Origin: JBEDUK01 sp963781595
Lineage (GTDB): Bacteria; Actinomycetota; UBA4738
Direction of reading: 5' to 3'
Assembly (NCBI GenBank): GCA_963781595.1
Contig: CAWAGG010000006.1
Coordinates: 1,984,001 to 2,048,000, forward strand
DNA: 64,000 nucleotides
Numbering within the stretch: position 1 is the stretch's first letter; each line of letters opens with the position of its first letter. The translations under genes were made by a program, and so were the position numbers. Positions 16,770 through 25,063 of the stretch are shown piece after piece. The notes under the pieces were generated by a model. The model was not told where the DNA came from. It searched no databases and worked only from the letters and a program-made list of their open reading frames with translations.

Positions 16770-18173
16770 GTGGCGGGGAAGTCGGATCTCGACAGGTTCG
16801 TGAGCCAGCCGGGACGCCAGAAGGCGATCAACGACGTCCAGCGGCGGATCGACGCCGAGGGCGTGACGTACATGTACTACCAGTTCGTCTCCGTGACCGG
16901 CCGGATCATGGGCAAGGGGATCCCCGCGGCGCACTGGAAGAACATCTCGAACCGCGGGTTCCAGCTCGTCTACGGCTCTACGGCGAACCTGTTCATCGAC
17001 CGCGACGGCAACTACATCGGCTACGGACCCGAGGCGCGCGAGCTGGTCGGGATCCCCGAGCCGGAAACGTTCAACGTGCTGCCCTGGGATCCGAAGACCG
17101 CGCGGGTGTTCTGCACCCTGTTCCGCGGCCGCGAGGAGGAGGTCGACGGCGGTTCGTTCCTCACCTCGGACTGTCGCGGGAACCTGAAGCGGATCCACGA
17201 CACGTTCACCAAGGAAACCGGCCTGCACCTGCGCGCCGGCTGCGAGCCAGAGATGATGTGGCTGAAGGTCGATCCCGAGGGCAAGCCGACCGTCGAGGGC
17301 AAGACGAAGCCCTACTGCTACCACATCGACCAGTTCTCCGAGCTCCAGCCCCTGATCCACAAGGTCATGGAGTACGGCGGCGCCATGGGACTGGACATGA
17401 TCCAGGGCGACCACGAGGACGCGCCGGGCCAGCTCGAGCTGAACTTCATGTTCGACCACGCCGACGCGACCGCCGATCGCCTGACGACGTACCGCCAGAT
17501 CTGCAGGCAGGTCGGCCGCGAGATGGACGCGTTCGCCTGCTTCATGCCGAAGCCGTTCATGGGCGTCTCCGCGAACGGCTGCCACCACAACATCTCGCTG
17601 TGGAAGGGCGACAAGAACATGTTCCTCCCGGAGGGGAAGGACCCGCAGATGCCTGGCAAGATCGGCCTCTGGGCGATCGGCGGGGTCCTGGAGCACCTCC
17701 GCGCCCTGACCGCGATCACGGCGCCGACGGTGAACTCGTACCGCCGGTTCTGGGACGCCGGGTTCTGGGCGCCGGTCTTCGCCGACTGGGGCTTCCAGAA
17801 CCGGACCACGGCCCTGCGGATCAGCGCACCCGGACGCTTCGAGTACCGCAGCGTCGACTCGGCGGTGAACCCGTACCTGTCGTTCGCGGCGCTGCTCGCG
17901 GCGATGGCCGACGGCATCCGGCGCAAGCTGGACCCCGGCCCGCCCGAGGAGCGCAACATCTACGACGCGATCGCGGGCGGCAAGGACGTCAAGAAGGTGC
18001 CGTTCTCCCTCGGGGAGGCTCTCGACGCCCTCGAGGAGGACGACGTGATCAAGGAGGCCATGCCCGGTGAGATGTACCGGGTCTTCATGCACTACAAGCG
18101 CGACGAGTGGAACCGGTTCCTCGCCACGGTGAGCGACTGGGACATCGAGCAGTACCTGGACGTGCTGCCCTAG
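16770..18173 (+). CDS. gmaS: Glutamine synthetase family protein, likely gamma-glutamylmethylamide synthetase
   Basis: This 467-residue protein has the GS catalytic fold. The ATP/metal-binding segment QGDHEDAPGQLELNF replaces the usual EVxxGQxE block, NGCHHNISLW is the conserved NGxGxHxxxS region, and RFEYRSVDSAVNPYLSFAALLAA is the C-terminal GS block. The GlnT/GmaS clade ligates an amine (methylamine) to the gamma-carboxyl of glutamate. Assignment to GmaS rather than ordinary GlnA rests on the adjacent mgsABC-like genes and the mgd/sox operon. GTG start with GGAGGAGGGGG at 16753-16764. Confidence 0.85.
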   Translation: MAGKSDLDRFVSQPGRQKAINDVQRRIDAEGVTYMYYQFVSVTGRIMGKGIPAAHWKNISNRGFQLVYGSTANLFIDRDGNYIGYGPEARELVGIPEPETFNVLPWDPKTARVFCTLFRGREEEVDGGSFLTSDCRGNLKRIHDTFTKETGLHLRAGCEPEMMWLKVDPEGKPTVEGKTKPYCYHIDQFSELQPLIHKVMEYGGAMGLDMIQGDHEDAPGQLELNFMFDHADATADRLTTYRQICRQVGREMDAFACFMPKPFMGVSANGCHHNISLWKGDKNMFLPEGKDPQMPGKIGLWAIGGVLEHLRALTAITAPTVNSYRRFWDAGFWAPVFADWGFQNRTTALRISAPGRFEYRSVDSAVNPYLSFAALLAAMADGIRRKLDPGPPEERNIYDAIAGGKDVKKVPFSLGEALDALEEDDVIKEAMPGEMYRVFMHYKRDEWNRFLATVSDWDIEQYLDVLP

Positions 18174-18210
18174 TCACGAGGGCACGCGGCTTCGCAGGAA
18201 GGGAGCGGAG

Positions 18211-19140
18211 ATGTGCGGGATCGCCGGCGTCATCCATCGGGACGGGGACGGTGACATCGGGTCCGAGGTGACCCGGATGCTCCAGGCGATGAAGCATCGC
18301 GGGCCGGATTCGACCGGCTTCGCGCTGTACGGGCCGCCGAGCGACCACGTCGTGATCCGGTTCAAGCTCGCGGACGCGAACGACAAGCGCGACTACGAGT
18401 TCCGGGAGCGGCTCGAGCGGCACCGCATGGAGGTCGAAGCGCGCCTCGCGAAGATCGGCGCGACCGTCGACCGCGTGGACCGCGAGACCGACTACGCCTA
18501 CCGCGCGTCGGTGCGCTTCGAGGGCGACCTGAAGGCGCTGGCGGACTACCTGGAGGACGTTCCCGGCTGCGAGGTATTGTCCCTCGGGCACTCCCTGGAG
18601 ATCGTCAAGGACCTCGGCGACGCCGAGGAGGTTTCGAAGCAGTACAACCTCGGTGGGTTCCGGGGCACGCACGCGATCGGGCACGTGCGGATGGCGACCG
18701 AGTCCGACGTCGACATCTCCGGCGCACACCCGTACTGGGCGTACCCGTTCAGCGACGTCGCGGTCGTGCACAACGGCCAGTTGACGAACTACTGGCAGTG
18801 GAAGCGGCGTCTCGAACGCAGCGGTCACCGGTTCCAGTCGATGTGCGACTCGGAGATCATCGCCGTGTACCTGGCCGAGAAGCTCCAGGAGGGCTACGAC
18901 CTCCAGACCGCGATGAAGCAGTCGCTCGACGACCTGGACGGCGTCTTCACGTACCTGGCCGTGACGGTCGACGCGCTCGGCGTGGCGAAGGACGAGATGG
19001 CCGCGAAGCCCTTGGTCCTGTACGAATCCGACGAGTTGGTCGCGCTGGCCTCCGAGGAGGTCGCCATCCGGGCGATCATCGACCGCGAGATCGACACGTA
19101 CGACCCGTACGAGCGGGAGGTCCTCGTATGGACCAGGTAG
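18211..19140 (+). CDS. mgsA: N-methylglutamate synthase subunit A-like class II glutamine amidotransferase
   Basis: This 309-residue GlxB/MgsA-type protein starts MCGIAGVIHRD, so the N-terminal nucleophile cysteine (Cys2) is present. HRGPDSTGFALYG follows, with GTHAIGHVRMATES and VAVVHNGQLTNYW of the Ntn-hydrolase amidotransferase fold. It should take the gamma-glutamyl-N-methylamide or glutamine side and deliver the amine to the synthase site. It lies 37 bases after gmaS with GGAAGGGAG before the ATG, and overlaps mgsB by 13 bases. Confidence 0.88.
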   Translation: MCGIAGVIHRDGDGDIGSEVTRMLQAMKHRGPDSTGFALYGPPSDHVVIRFKLADANDKRDYEFRERLERHRMEVEARLAKIGATVDRVDRETDYAYRASVRFEGDLKALADYLEDVPGCEVLSLGHSLEIVKDLGDAEEVSKQYNLGGFRGTHAIGHVRMATESDVDISGAHPYWAYPFSDVAVVHNGQLTNYWQWKRRLERSGHRFQSMCDSEIIAVYLAEKLQEGYDLQTAMKQSLDDLDGVFTYLAVTVDALGVAKDEMAAKPLVLYESDELVALASEEVAIRAIIDREIDTYDPYEREVLVWTR

Positions 19141-19919
19141 GTGAGCGCCGGATCACGTACGACGCCCGAGGGCTGGCCGAACCGGTCGCCGACGTTCCGA
19201 AGATCTCCGAGATCGACGGGACCTCCGCGACGTTCAACGCCGCCGGCCTGACGATCCGGCAGATCAACCTCGAACTGCGGTGGCTCCTCTACGAGCGGGG
19301 CATCGACGACGTGACGGTCCAGAACCCCGGCGCGAAGCACTCGATCGGCGTCGGGATCCTTCGGCGATGCAGGCTCCGGTTCGAGGGCTCGCTCGGGTAC
19401 TTCGGCCTCGGGCTCATCGACGGGCCGGAGATCGTCGTGACCGGACGGGTCGGGTGGTCCGTCTGCGAGAACATGATGTCCGGCGTCGTCGTGATCGAGA
19501 AGAACGCTGGCTCGCTCGCCGGTGCCGCGTTCCGGGGCGGGGACCTCGTGATCAAGGGCCAGGCCGGCGCCCGGACCGGGATCGACCAGAAGGGCGGGAC
19601 GATCATCGTCGGCGGCGACGTCGGTTCGATGACCGGCTTCATGATGCAGCGGGGCCGTCAGATCATCTGCGGCGACGCCGGTCCCGGTCTGGGCGACTCG
19701 ATGTACGACGGCGACATCTACGTCGCGGGCAAGGTCAAGTCGCTCGGGATCGACTGCGTGCCGGGTGAGTGGACCGACGCGGACACCGAATTGATCGAAC
19801 GGAAGTTCCGCATCTACGGGCTGGGCACGCCGCCGGAGTTCCAGAAGTTCGTGTGCGGGAAGGTCCTGTACAACTACGACAACCTCGAGCCGTCCGAGCG
19901 CAAGCTCGTCATCCACTAA
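19128..19919 (+). CDS. mgsB: N-methylglutamate synthase subunit B-like (GltB C-terminal GXGXG domain)
   Basis: A 263-residue right-handed beta-helix protein homologous to the C-terminal domain of glutamate synthase (GlxC/MgsB). The repeated glycine pattern is evident: GGDLVIKGQAGARTGI, KGGTIIVGGDVGSMTG, RGRQIICGDAGPGLGDSMYDGDIYVAG. It is a structural, non-catalytic subunit linking amidotransferase and FMN subunits. The ATG at 19128 lies inside the end of mgsA (13-base overlap), indicating coupled translation. Confidence 0.88.
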   Translation: MDQVGERRITYDARGLAEPVADVPKISEIDGTSATFNAAGLTIRQINLELRWLLYERGIDDVTVQNPGAKHSIGVGILRRCRLRFEGSLGYFGLGLIDGPEIVVTGRVGWSVCENMMSGVVVIEKNAGSLAGAAFRGGDLVIKGQAGARTGIDQKGGTIIVGGDVGSMTGFMMQRGRQIICGDAGPGLGDSMYDGDIYVAGKVKSLGIDCVPGEWTDADTELIERKFRIYGLGTPPEFQKFVCGKVLYNYDNLEPSERKLVIH

Positions 19920-19939
19920 CGAGAGGGGGCGACCAGACC

Positions 19940-21343
19940 GTGGCGATCGAAGACGCTCCCTCCCGGCAGAACGTGCTGGGCCGCAGCCGGATCTTCACCC
20001 AGGAGGTCATGAACGACATCCACGTGAAGGCCGAACTGGGCCGCTACCGGATGCGCGGGTTCTCGATGTTCAAGCCGATCCCGCATTGGGACGAATTGAT
20101 GTTCCTCCCGGGGACGCTGACGCGGTTCGTGATCGAGGGATACCGCGAGAAATGCGAGACGAAGACCGTCCTCGGTGCGCGGTTTGCGAAGAACCCCCTG
20201 GAGCTCGACATCCCGATCTACATCACCGGCATGTCGTTCGGCGCGCTGTCGCTGGAGGCGAAGATGGCCCTGGCGAAGGGCGCGTCGATGGCGGGGACCG
20301 CGACGTGCTCCGGCGAGGGTGGCATGATCCCGCCGGAGCGTGACCTGTCGATCAAGTGGTACTACCAGTGCATCCAGAGCCGGTACGGGTTCAACCCGCA
20401 CCACCTGATGCTGGCCGATGGGTGCGAGTTCTTCATCGGGCAGGGATGCAAGGTCGGCCTGGGTGGCCACCTGATGGGGCAGAAGGTGACCGAACAGGTC
20501 GCCGAGATGCGTTCGCTGCCCGCCGGGATCGACCAGCGTTCGCCAGCGCGGCACCCCGACTGGCTCGGTCCGGACGATCTGTCGCTGAAGGTCCAGGAGA
20601 TCCGCGAGGCGACGGACTACCGCATCCCGATCCAGCTGAAGCTCGGCGCCGCCCGCGTGTACGACGACGTGCGGATGGCTGCGAAGTGCGGGCCGGACAT
20701 CATCTACCTGGACGGTGCTGAGGGCTCGACCGGCGCCGGGCCGCACATCGCGACCGAGGAGACGGGGATCCCGCTGATGGCCGCGATCCCCGAGGCCCGC
20801 CGCGCACTGGAGGATGTGGGCCTCGCCGACGAGATCGACCTGGTCGTCGCCGGCGGGATCCGCAACGGCGCCGACGTGGCGAAGTGCCTCTCGCTCGGCG
20901 CAACGGCCGTGGCGATCGGCACCGCCGCGCTGATGGCGCTGAACTGCAACAAGGAGATCCCGGGCGTCACGGACTACGAGGGCACGGTCGGGGTCCCCGC
21001 GGGCCAGTGCTACCACTGCCACACGGGCCGCTGTCCGGTGGGGATCACGACGCAGGACCCCGAGCTCCGCAAGCGTTTGCACGTCGATGAGGCAGCGAAC
21101 CGCGTCTACAACCTCCTCACCGCGATGACGATGGAGCTGCAGATGCTCGCGCGGGCGTGCGGGAAGACGAACGTCCACTCGCTCGAGCCCGAGGACCTGT
21201 GCGCGCTGACGGTCGAGGCAGCGGCGATGGCGAAGGTCCCGCTGGCGGGGACGAACTACATCCCGGGCGTCACCGAGGAGGCCACGCTCGCAGACATCAA
21301 GGGCCTGCTGGAGAAGTACCTGGCCGATTCCGGGCAGGCGTGA
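19940..21343 (+). CDS. mgsC: N-methylglutamate synthase subunit C-like (glutamate synthase FMN domain)
   Basis: This 467-residue FMN enzyme is homologous to the central synthase domain of GltB (GlxD/MgsC). Visible are YITGMSFGALSLEAKMALAKGAS, SGEGGM, the FMN phosphate region IYLDGAEGSTGAGP and IDLVVAGGIRNGADVAKCLSLGATAVAIGTAAL. The [3Fe-4S] cysteine cluster CYHCHTGRCPVG is also intact. It catalyses the final transfer to 2-oxoglutarate/glutamate forming N-methylglutamate. The GTG at 19940 has GAGAGGGGG upstream. It is 20 bases after mgsB. Confidence 0.9.
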   Translation: MAIEDAPSRQNVLGRSRIFTQEVMNDIHVKAELGRYRMRGFSMFKPIPHWDELMFLPGTLTRFVIEGYREKCETKTVLGARFAKNPLELDIPIYITGMSFGALSLEAKMALAKGASMAGTATCSGEGGMIPPERDLSIKWYYQCIQSRYGFNPHHLMLADGCEFFIGQGCKVGLGGHLMGQKVTEQVAEMRSLPAGIDQRSPARHPDWLGPDDLSLKVQEIREATDYRIPIQLKLGAARVYDDVRMAAKCGPDIIYLDGAEGSTGAGPHIATEETGIPLMAAIPEARRALEDVGLADEIDLVVAGGIRNGADVAKCLSLGATAVAIGTAALMALNCNKEIPGVTDYEGTVGVPAGQCYHCHTGRCPVGITTQDPELRKRLHVDEAANRVYNLLTAMTMELQMLARACGKTNVHSLEPEDLCALTVEAAAMAKVPLAGTNYIPGVTEEATLADIKGLLEKYLADSGQA

Positions 21344-21360
21344 GAGGGGCGCTGAGAGCG

Positions 21361-21795
21361 ATGACCGAACCGCACCTTTCGACGAAGATCGGGATCGACG
21401 CGGAAGAGCTTGCCGGACACACCTTCTCGTATCAGCACGACGTCGCCGAGATCGAGGACATCGACCTCATGGCGCTCACGCCCGGCGAGGACCTGAACTG
21501 GCTGGAGGACATCCACCTGCTCCAGGAGGACGGCGTCGCGGCGGTGTTCGACCGGTATTCGAACTCGTTCCTGAAGATCTACTTCGACATCCCGGCCGGA
21601 CGCGAGGACGAGATCGCGCGCAAGGTCCTGATGAAGCACCTCGTGACCGGGAACTCCTACGGGATCCGGCTGAAGACGCAGCACGCGAAGTTCCCCCAGC
21701 CGATGCTCGGGCCGTGGGTCCACGGGTCGGAGACGGTCGGGACCGACTATCACGCGCCCGTGCTCGAGGGCTGGGAGAAGCCCGCCGGCCACTGA
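21361..21795 (+). CDS. Unknown protein of the N-methylglutamate operon (144 aa)
   Basis: A 144-residue soluble acidic protein, starting MTEPHLSTKIGIDAEELAG, with a mixed alpha/beta composition and no cysteine or transmembrane segment. Distinctive stretches are YFDIPAGREDEIARKV and KFPQPMLGPWVHGSE. I do not recognise a family. It sits 17 bases after mgsC and 26 bases before the gamma-glutamyl hydrolase gene, all on one strand, so it is almost certainly co-transcribed. A role as an accessory, chaperone or regulator of the FMN synthase is only positional inference. Confidence 0.78.
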   Translation: MTEPHLSTKIGIDAEELAGHTFSYQHDVAEIEDIDLMALTPGEDLNWLEDIHLLQEDGVAAVFDRYSNSFLKIYFDIPAGREDEIARKVLMKHLVTGNSYGIRLKTQHAKFPQPMLGPWVHGSETVGTDYHAPVLEGWEKPAGH

Positions 21796-21821
21796 GGGCG
21801 GCGGCTCGGAGGGTCGAACGG

Positions 21822-22625
21822 ATGGAGGGTCGCCGTTCGCTGGTGGCCGTGTCGATCGGGTTCGCCGACTATGGGGACTACGTCGGGTTCGGCTACGGCC
21901 GTCCGCTCCTCCGCGCAGGGGCGCTGCCGATGTTCCTCCCGTTCTACGAGGACGCCGCCGATCGTGGCGCGATGCTCGACCGCGTCGACGGGTTCGTCCT
22001 GGCGGGCGGCCGCGACATCGAACCGTGGCGCTACGGCCGGGCCGAACCGCACCCGCTCCAGGGCGCGCCCGATCCGTTCCTCGATGAACTTGAGCTCTGG
22101 TACGCACGCGAGGTCGTGGCCCGCGGGATCCCGCTCCTCGCTGTGTGTCGCGGCTGCCAGGTCGTGAACGTCGCCTTCGGGGGAACGCTTTACGGAGACG
22201 CGTCCGAGTTCCCCGGCGGTGGCGTCGAGCATCCGCATGCGAAGTGGGACGAATGGCGGGCGCTGGTCGAAGCGACCTTGGCCGGGCGCCCGAGGCCGCC
22301 GCACCCGACGCACCCGGTCGAGGTGAAGCCGAGTTCGATCCTAGCGGCCCACCAGGGGGACCGGGCGGTCGTGGATTCGTACCACCACCAGGCGATCGAC
22401 CGGCTCGGCGACGGCGTCGAGGCCGTGGCCTGGTCCCCGGACGGCGTGGTCGAAGCCGTCGAGATGCCCGGCGCGCAGGCGTTCGTCCTCGGTGTCCAAT
22501 GGGAGCTGCACGAGGAGTGGCAGGACGATCCGGCGTCGTTCGAGCTGTGGGAGACGTTCGTCGCCGCCGCGCGCGAACGCGCCGCGCGCCGTGCGCCTGC
22601 GGCCGAGCCGGCGGTTGCCCCGTGA
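21822..22625 (+). CDS. Gamma-glutamyl hydrolase, peptidase C26 / PuuD-like
   Basis: This 267-residue class I glutamine-amidotransferase-fold hydrolase has nucleophile Cys in PLLAVCRGCQVVNVAFGGTLY, the DGFVLAGGRDIEPW loop, and the His/Glu pair in VLGVQWELHEEW. PuuD relatives cleave gamma-glutamyl amides such as gamma-glutamyl-GABA. In this operon, with a gamma-glutamylmethylamide synthetase, it could hydrolyse gamma-glutamylmethylamide or a related gamma-glutamylated amine intermediate (inference). The ATG at 21822 was chosen for GGAGGG at proper spacing. The stop overlaps the next gene as GTGA. Confidence 0.85.
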   Translation: MEGRRSLVAVSIGFADYGDYVGFGYGRPLLRAGALPMFLPFYEDAADRGAMLDRVDGFVLAGGRDIEPWRYGRAEPHPLQGAPDPFLDELELWYAREVVARGIPLLAVCRGCQVVNVAFGGTLYGDASEFPGGGVEHPHAKWDEWRALVEATLAGRPRPPHPTHPVEVKPSSILAAHQGDRAVVDSYHHQAIDRLGDGVEAVAWSPDGVVEAVEMPGAQAFVLGVQWELHEEWQDDPASFELWETFVAAARERAARRAPAAEPAVAP

Positions 22626-23008
22626 CCGCGACGATCGAGGTGACGATGGATGCGGTCGACGCCGACGCGGCGGTGGCGTTCTGGTCCGCCGCGCTCGGCT
22701 ACCACGCGCTCTACGCGCGTGGGCCCTACACGGTGCTCGGGTCCGTCGATGACGACGGGAGCCCGGGCTGGGGTGGCCTCAGGCTCTTGATCCAGCGCGT
22801 GGACGCGGTGACGGGCGACAAGACGCCCGTGCACCTGGACCTGCGGGTCAACGACCCCGCCGCCGAGGTCGAACGCCTGCAGGGCCTGGGCGCGACGATC
22901 GCGTGGGAGGTCGACGAGTCGCCGGAGAACGACCCCGGGTGCCTGGCGTGGACCGTGATGCGCGACCCTCAGGGGATGCACTTCTGCGTCTGCCCCGCCA
23001 GAGGATAG
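22622..23008 (+). CDS. VOC superfamily (glyoxalase/bleomycin-resistance fold) protein
   Basis: A 128-residue protein with two beta-alpha-beta-beta-beta units: AVDADAAVAFWSAALGYH at the start, HLDLRVNDPAAEVERLQGLGATIAW in the middle, and DPQGMHFCVCPARG at the end. This layout is that of the Glyoxalase_6-like subgroup of metal-dependent or binding proteins. The substrate is unknown. The GTG start overlaps the hydrolase stop by 4 bases, so it belongs to the same operon. Confidence 0.82.
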   Translation: MTATIEVTMDAVDADAAVAFWSAALGYHALYARGPYTVLGSVDDDGSPGWGGLRLLIQRVDAVTGDKTPVHLDLRVNDPAAEVERLQGLGATIAWEVDESPENDPGCLAWTVMRDPQGMHFCVCPARG

Positions 23009-23052
23009 TAAGGTGAGTTGACGAACTCGAACGAGGGAGAGGTGACCCGCTG

Positions 23053-24393
23053 ATGTCTTCGGTTCCATCGAGCGCCCGATACGTGGTCATCGGGGCAGGC
23101 GTTCACGGCCTGTCGACGGCCTGGCACCTGGCGGCGGAGCTGGAGGCCCGCGGCACGGGCTCCGGCGCCGACGTGATCGTCCTGGACAAGACCGGGATCG
23201 GCGCGGGTCCGTCCGGTCTGGCGTGCGGCGTCGTGCGGAACAATTACTTCCAGCCCGCGATGCGCGAGCTGATGGCGCACAGCGTCGGCGTGTGGGAGTC
23301 GGACCCCGAGGCGTTCCACTACCACCCGGTCGGCTACATGCAGCTCGCGCCCGAACTGATGCACGAGGACGTCGTCTCGATCTACGAGCAGCAGAAGGCG
23401 ATCGGCTACGAGTCCGTCCTGGTCGAGGGTGAAGCCGACTCCCGCCTCTACATGCAAGAGCTGTTCCACGACTGGCAGGCGAAGAACATCACGGCGGTCC
23501 TACACGAGAAGCGCGGCGGCTACGCCGAGAACATGCCGTCGATGATGGGCCTGGCGGCGAAAGCCCAGGCGCTCGGCGTTCGTATCGTCTCGCCGGTCCA
23601 CGTGGCCGGGTTCGAACGCGACGCCTCCGGTGCGATCACGTCGCTGGTGACCGACCAGGGCGACATCGCGTGCGACACGGTCGTGGTAGCCGCCGGCCCC
23701 TGGGTTCGCGACTTCTGGCACATGCTCGACCTGCCGTCGGTGATCCCGGTCCTCGGACGGGACGGCGAGACGTACGACCGGCCGATGTGGACGTACTGGT
23801 GCCTCACCGAGGGCACGCTCGGCGTCGACCCGAGCTACCTCCAGACGAACGACGGCAGGATGCCGCCGGTGATCCACGTGGACACCGACGCGCCGCTGTT
23901 CGATGACACCGACGGGTCGCTCGTGACCGATCAGCTCTGGGGGATCTACTACAAGCCGGACTTCAACTTCAACGGCGTCCAGGGCGGCTCGGCCCCGTGG
24001 ATCGTCGAAGTTCCGGCCGACGACGTGAAGGTCGACCCCTACGGGCCGCTCAGCAAGGACTACGTGGTGACCGAGGACTTCGAACGGATGTGGACCTCGG
24101 CGCTCGCGCACTGCCAGAAGCGGTTCGAGGGCAAGCGCGCCGTGTACCACAAGGCCCCGAGCGGCGGGATCGGCGCGTTCACGCCGGACTCGTTCCCAGT
24201 GTTCGACACGTTCGCCGAGAACGCGTACGTGGTCGCGGATTCGAACCACGGCTACAAGATGATCGGGATCGGCCAGCTGGTCGCGAAGGAGCTGATGGGC
24301 GAACCCCAGTCCCTTCTCGAGCCCTTCAGGTTCTCCAGGTACGCCCAAGGGAAGCTCCACCCGGTGAGCCACTCGCCGTTCCCCTGGTCGTAG
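23053..24393 (+). CDS. FAD-dependent amine oxidoreductase (SoxB/DAO family)
   Basis: This 446-residue flavoprotein shows an N-terminal FAD site YVVIGAGVHGLSTAWHLA, the segment GIGAGPSGLACGVVRNNYFQP after the second strand, DTVVVAAGPWVRDF in the middle and SNHGYKMIGIGQLVAKEL at the C-terminus. It is a second member of the sarcosine/dimethylglycine oxidase-like class in this locus and closes the fhs-mgs operon (44 bases after the VOC gene; GAGGGAGAGG before the ATG). It probably oxidises a different N-methylated amino acid; the substrate is not readable from sequence. Confidence 0.85.
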   Translation: MSSVPSSARYVVIGAGVHGLSTAWHLAAELEARGTGSGADVIVLDKTGIGAGPSGLACGVVRNNYFQPAMRELMAHSVGVWESDPEAFHYHPVGYMQLAPELMHEDVVSIYEQQKAIGYESVLVEGEADSRLYMQELFHDWQAKNITAVLHEKRGGYAENMPSMMGLAAKAQALGVRIVSPVHVAGFERDASGAITSLVTDQGDIACDTVVVAAGPWVRDFWHMLDLPSVIPVLGRDGETYDRPMWTYWCLTEGTLGVDPSYLQTNDGRMPPVIHVDTDAPLFDDTDGSLVTDQLWGIYYKPDFNFNGVQGGSAPWIVEVPADDVKVDPYGPLSKDYVVTEDFERMWTSALAHCQKRFEGKRAVYHKAPSGGIGAFTPDSFPVFDTFAENAYVVADSNHGYKMIGIGQLVAKELMGEPQSLLEPFRFSRYAQGKLHPVSHSPFPWS

Positions 24394-24417
24394 CACTACG
24401 CGGGACATCGGGGAGCG

Positions 24418-24861
24418 ATGGCGTCACGACCTCAGCCGGGTCTCGCGTTCTTTATCGTATGCGACGTCGGCTTCGCCATCGGGTTGATGACTCATGACGT
24501 CCCAAAGATCGGCTCGCTGATCTGGATCGCCGAACCGACGTTCGATGAGCAGCCGAACCTCGAAGCGGTGAGCGAGATCGGCGCGTGGCGATGGCCTGTG
24601 TTCTTTCCCCTGGCATCGGCGCTTCGCCGCAAGCTCGTCACCCGGATCGGCCCGATCGCCGTGCCACCGCCCCTTCGTGAGTTTCCGGTCCTGAGGAGTG
24701 GCAACAGACAGATGGGCTGGGTCGCGTTCACGGAGGTTGGTGGGGTCCGCCAACGCTTGGGCCCTACGGACGATGCGTCGCTGCCGATCTACCAGGTGGT
24801 CAACGACACGGCGCTGAAGGAGATGATCGTGACTGGCTGGAGACCGGAAGACGACTGGTGA
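24418..24861 (+). CDS. Hypothetical protein (147 aa), lower GC
   Basis: A 147-residue protein starting MASRPQPGLAFFIVCDVG and ending GWRPEDDW, with no membrane segment. The C-terminal part (PPPLREFPVLRSGNRQMGW, LPIYQVVNDTALKEMI) looks like a small alpha/beta module. I can recall similar actinomycete sequences but no named function. Base composition is visibly lower in GC than its neighbours, suggesting transfer. GGGGAG stands before the ATG. Confidence 0.6.
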   Translation: MASRPQPGLAFFIVCDVGFAIGLMTHDVPKIGSLIWIAEPTFDEQPNLEAVSEIGAWRWPVFFPLASALRRKLVTRIGPIAVPPPLREFPVLRSGNRQMGWVAFTEVGGVRQRLGPTDDASLPIYQVVNDTALKEMIVTGWRPEDDW

Positions 24862-24877
24862 TCCCGACGCTCTCTGG

Positions 24878-25000
24878 TTGGCTCCCCGTCCGATCCGGGA
24901 CGCCGTGTCGGACCTCGAGATCGAGCATCACCTCGGGCGGTTGAACTCCAGACTCGGCGCCAACGTGCGGTTCGTCTTCAGCGGATCGTCCATCGCATGA
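24878..25000 (+). pseudogene. Possible gene remnant or tiny ORF
   Basis: In frame from TTG 24878 or GTG 24905 to TGA 24998-25000, the sequence reads LAPRPIRDAV, SDLEIEHHLGRLNSRLG, ANVRFVFSGSSIA, with strong G/C third-position bias typical of coding DNA here. No ribosome-binding site is evident, and it is in a different frame from the 147-aa gene that ends just before it. It may be a decayed C-terminus or a frameshifted extension of that gene. Confidence 0.3.
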
Positions 25001-25047
25001 CGTGTGGGATCGGCAACTCGGCGGAGGCGCTCGGTAGCGCTCGGACG

Positions 25048-25053
25048 TAGGCT
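25048..25053 (+). promoter_or_regulatory. -10 element for the flavin-reductase fusion gene
   Basis: TAGGCT preceded by G lies 10 bases before the ATG at 25064; no SD sequence. A leaderless or near-leaderless transcript is inferred. Confidence 0.4.
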
Positions 25054-25063
25054 GTCGCCGGAC

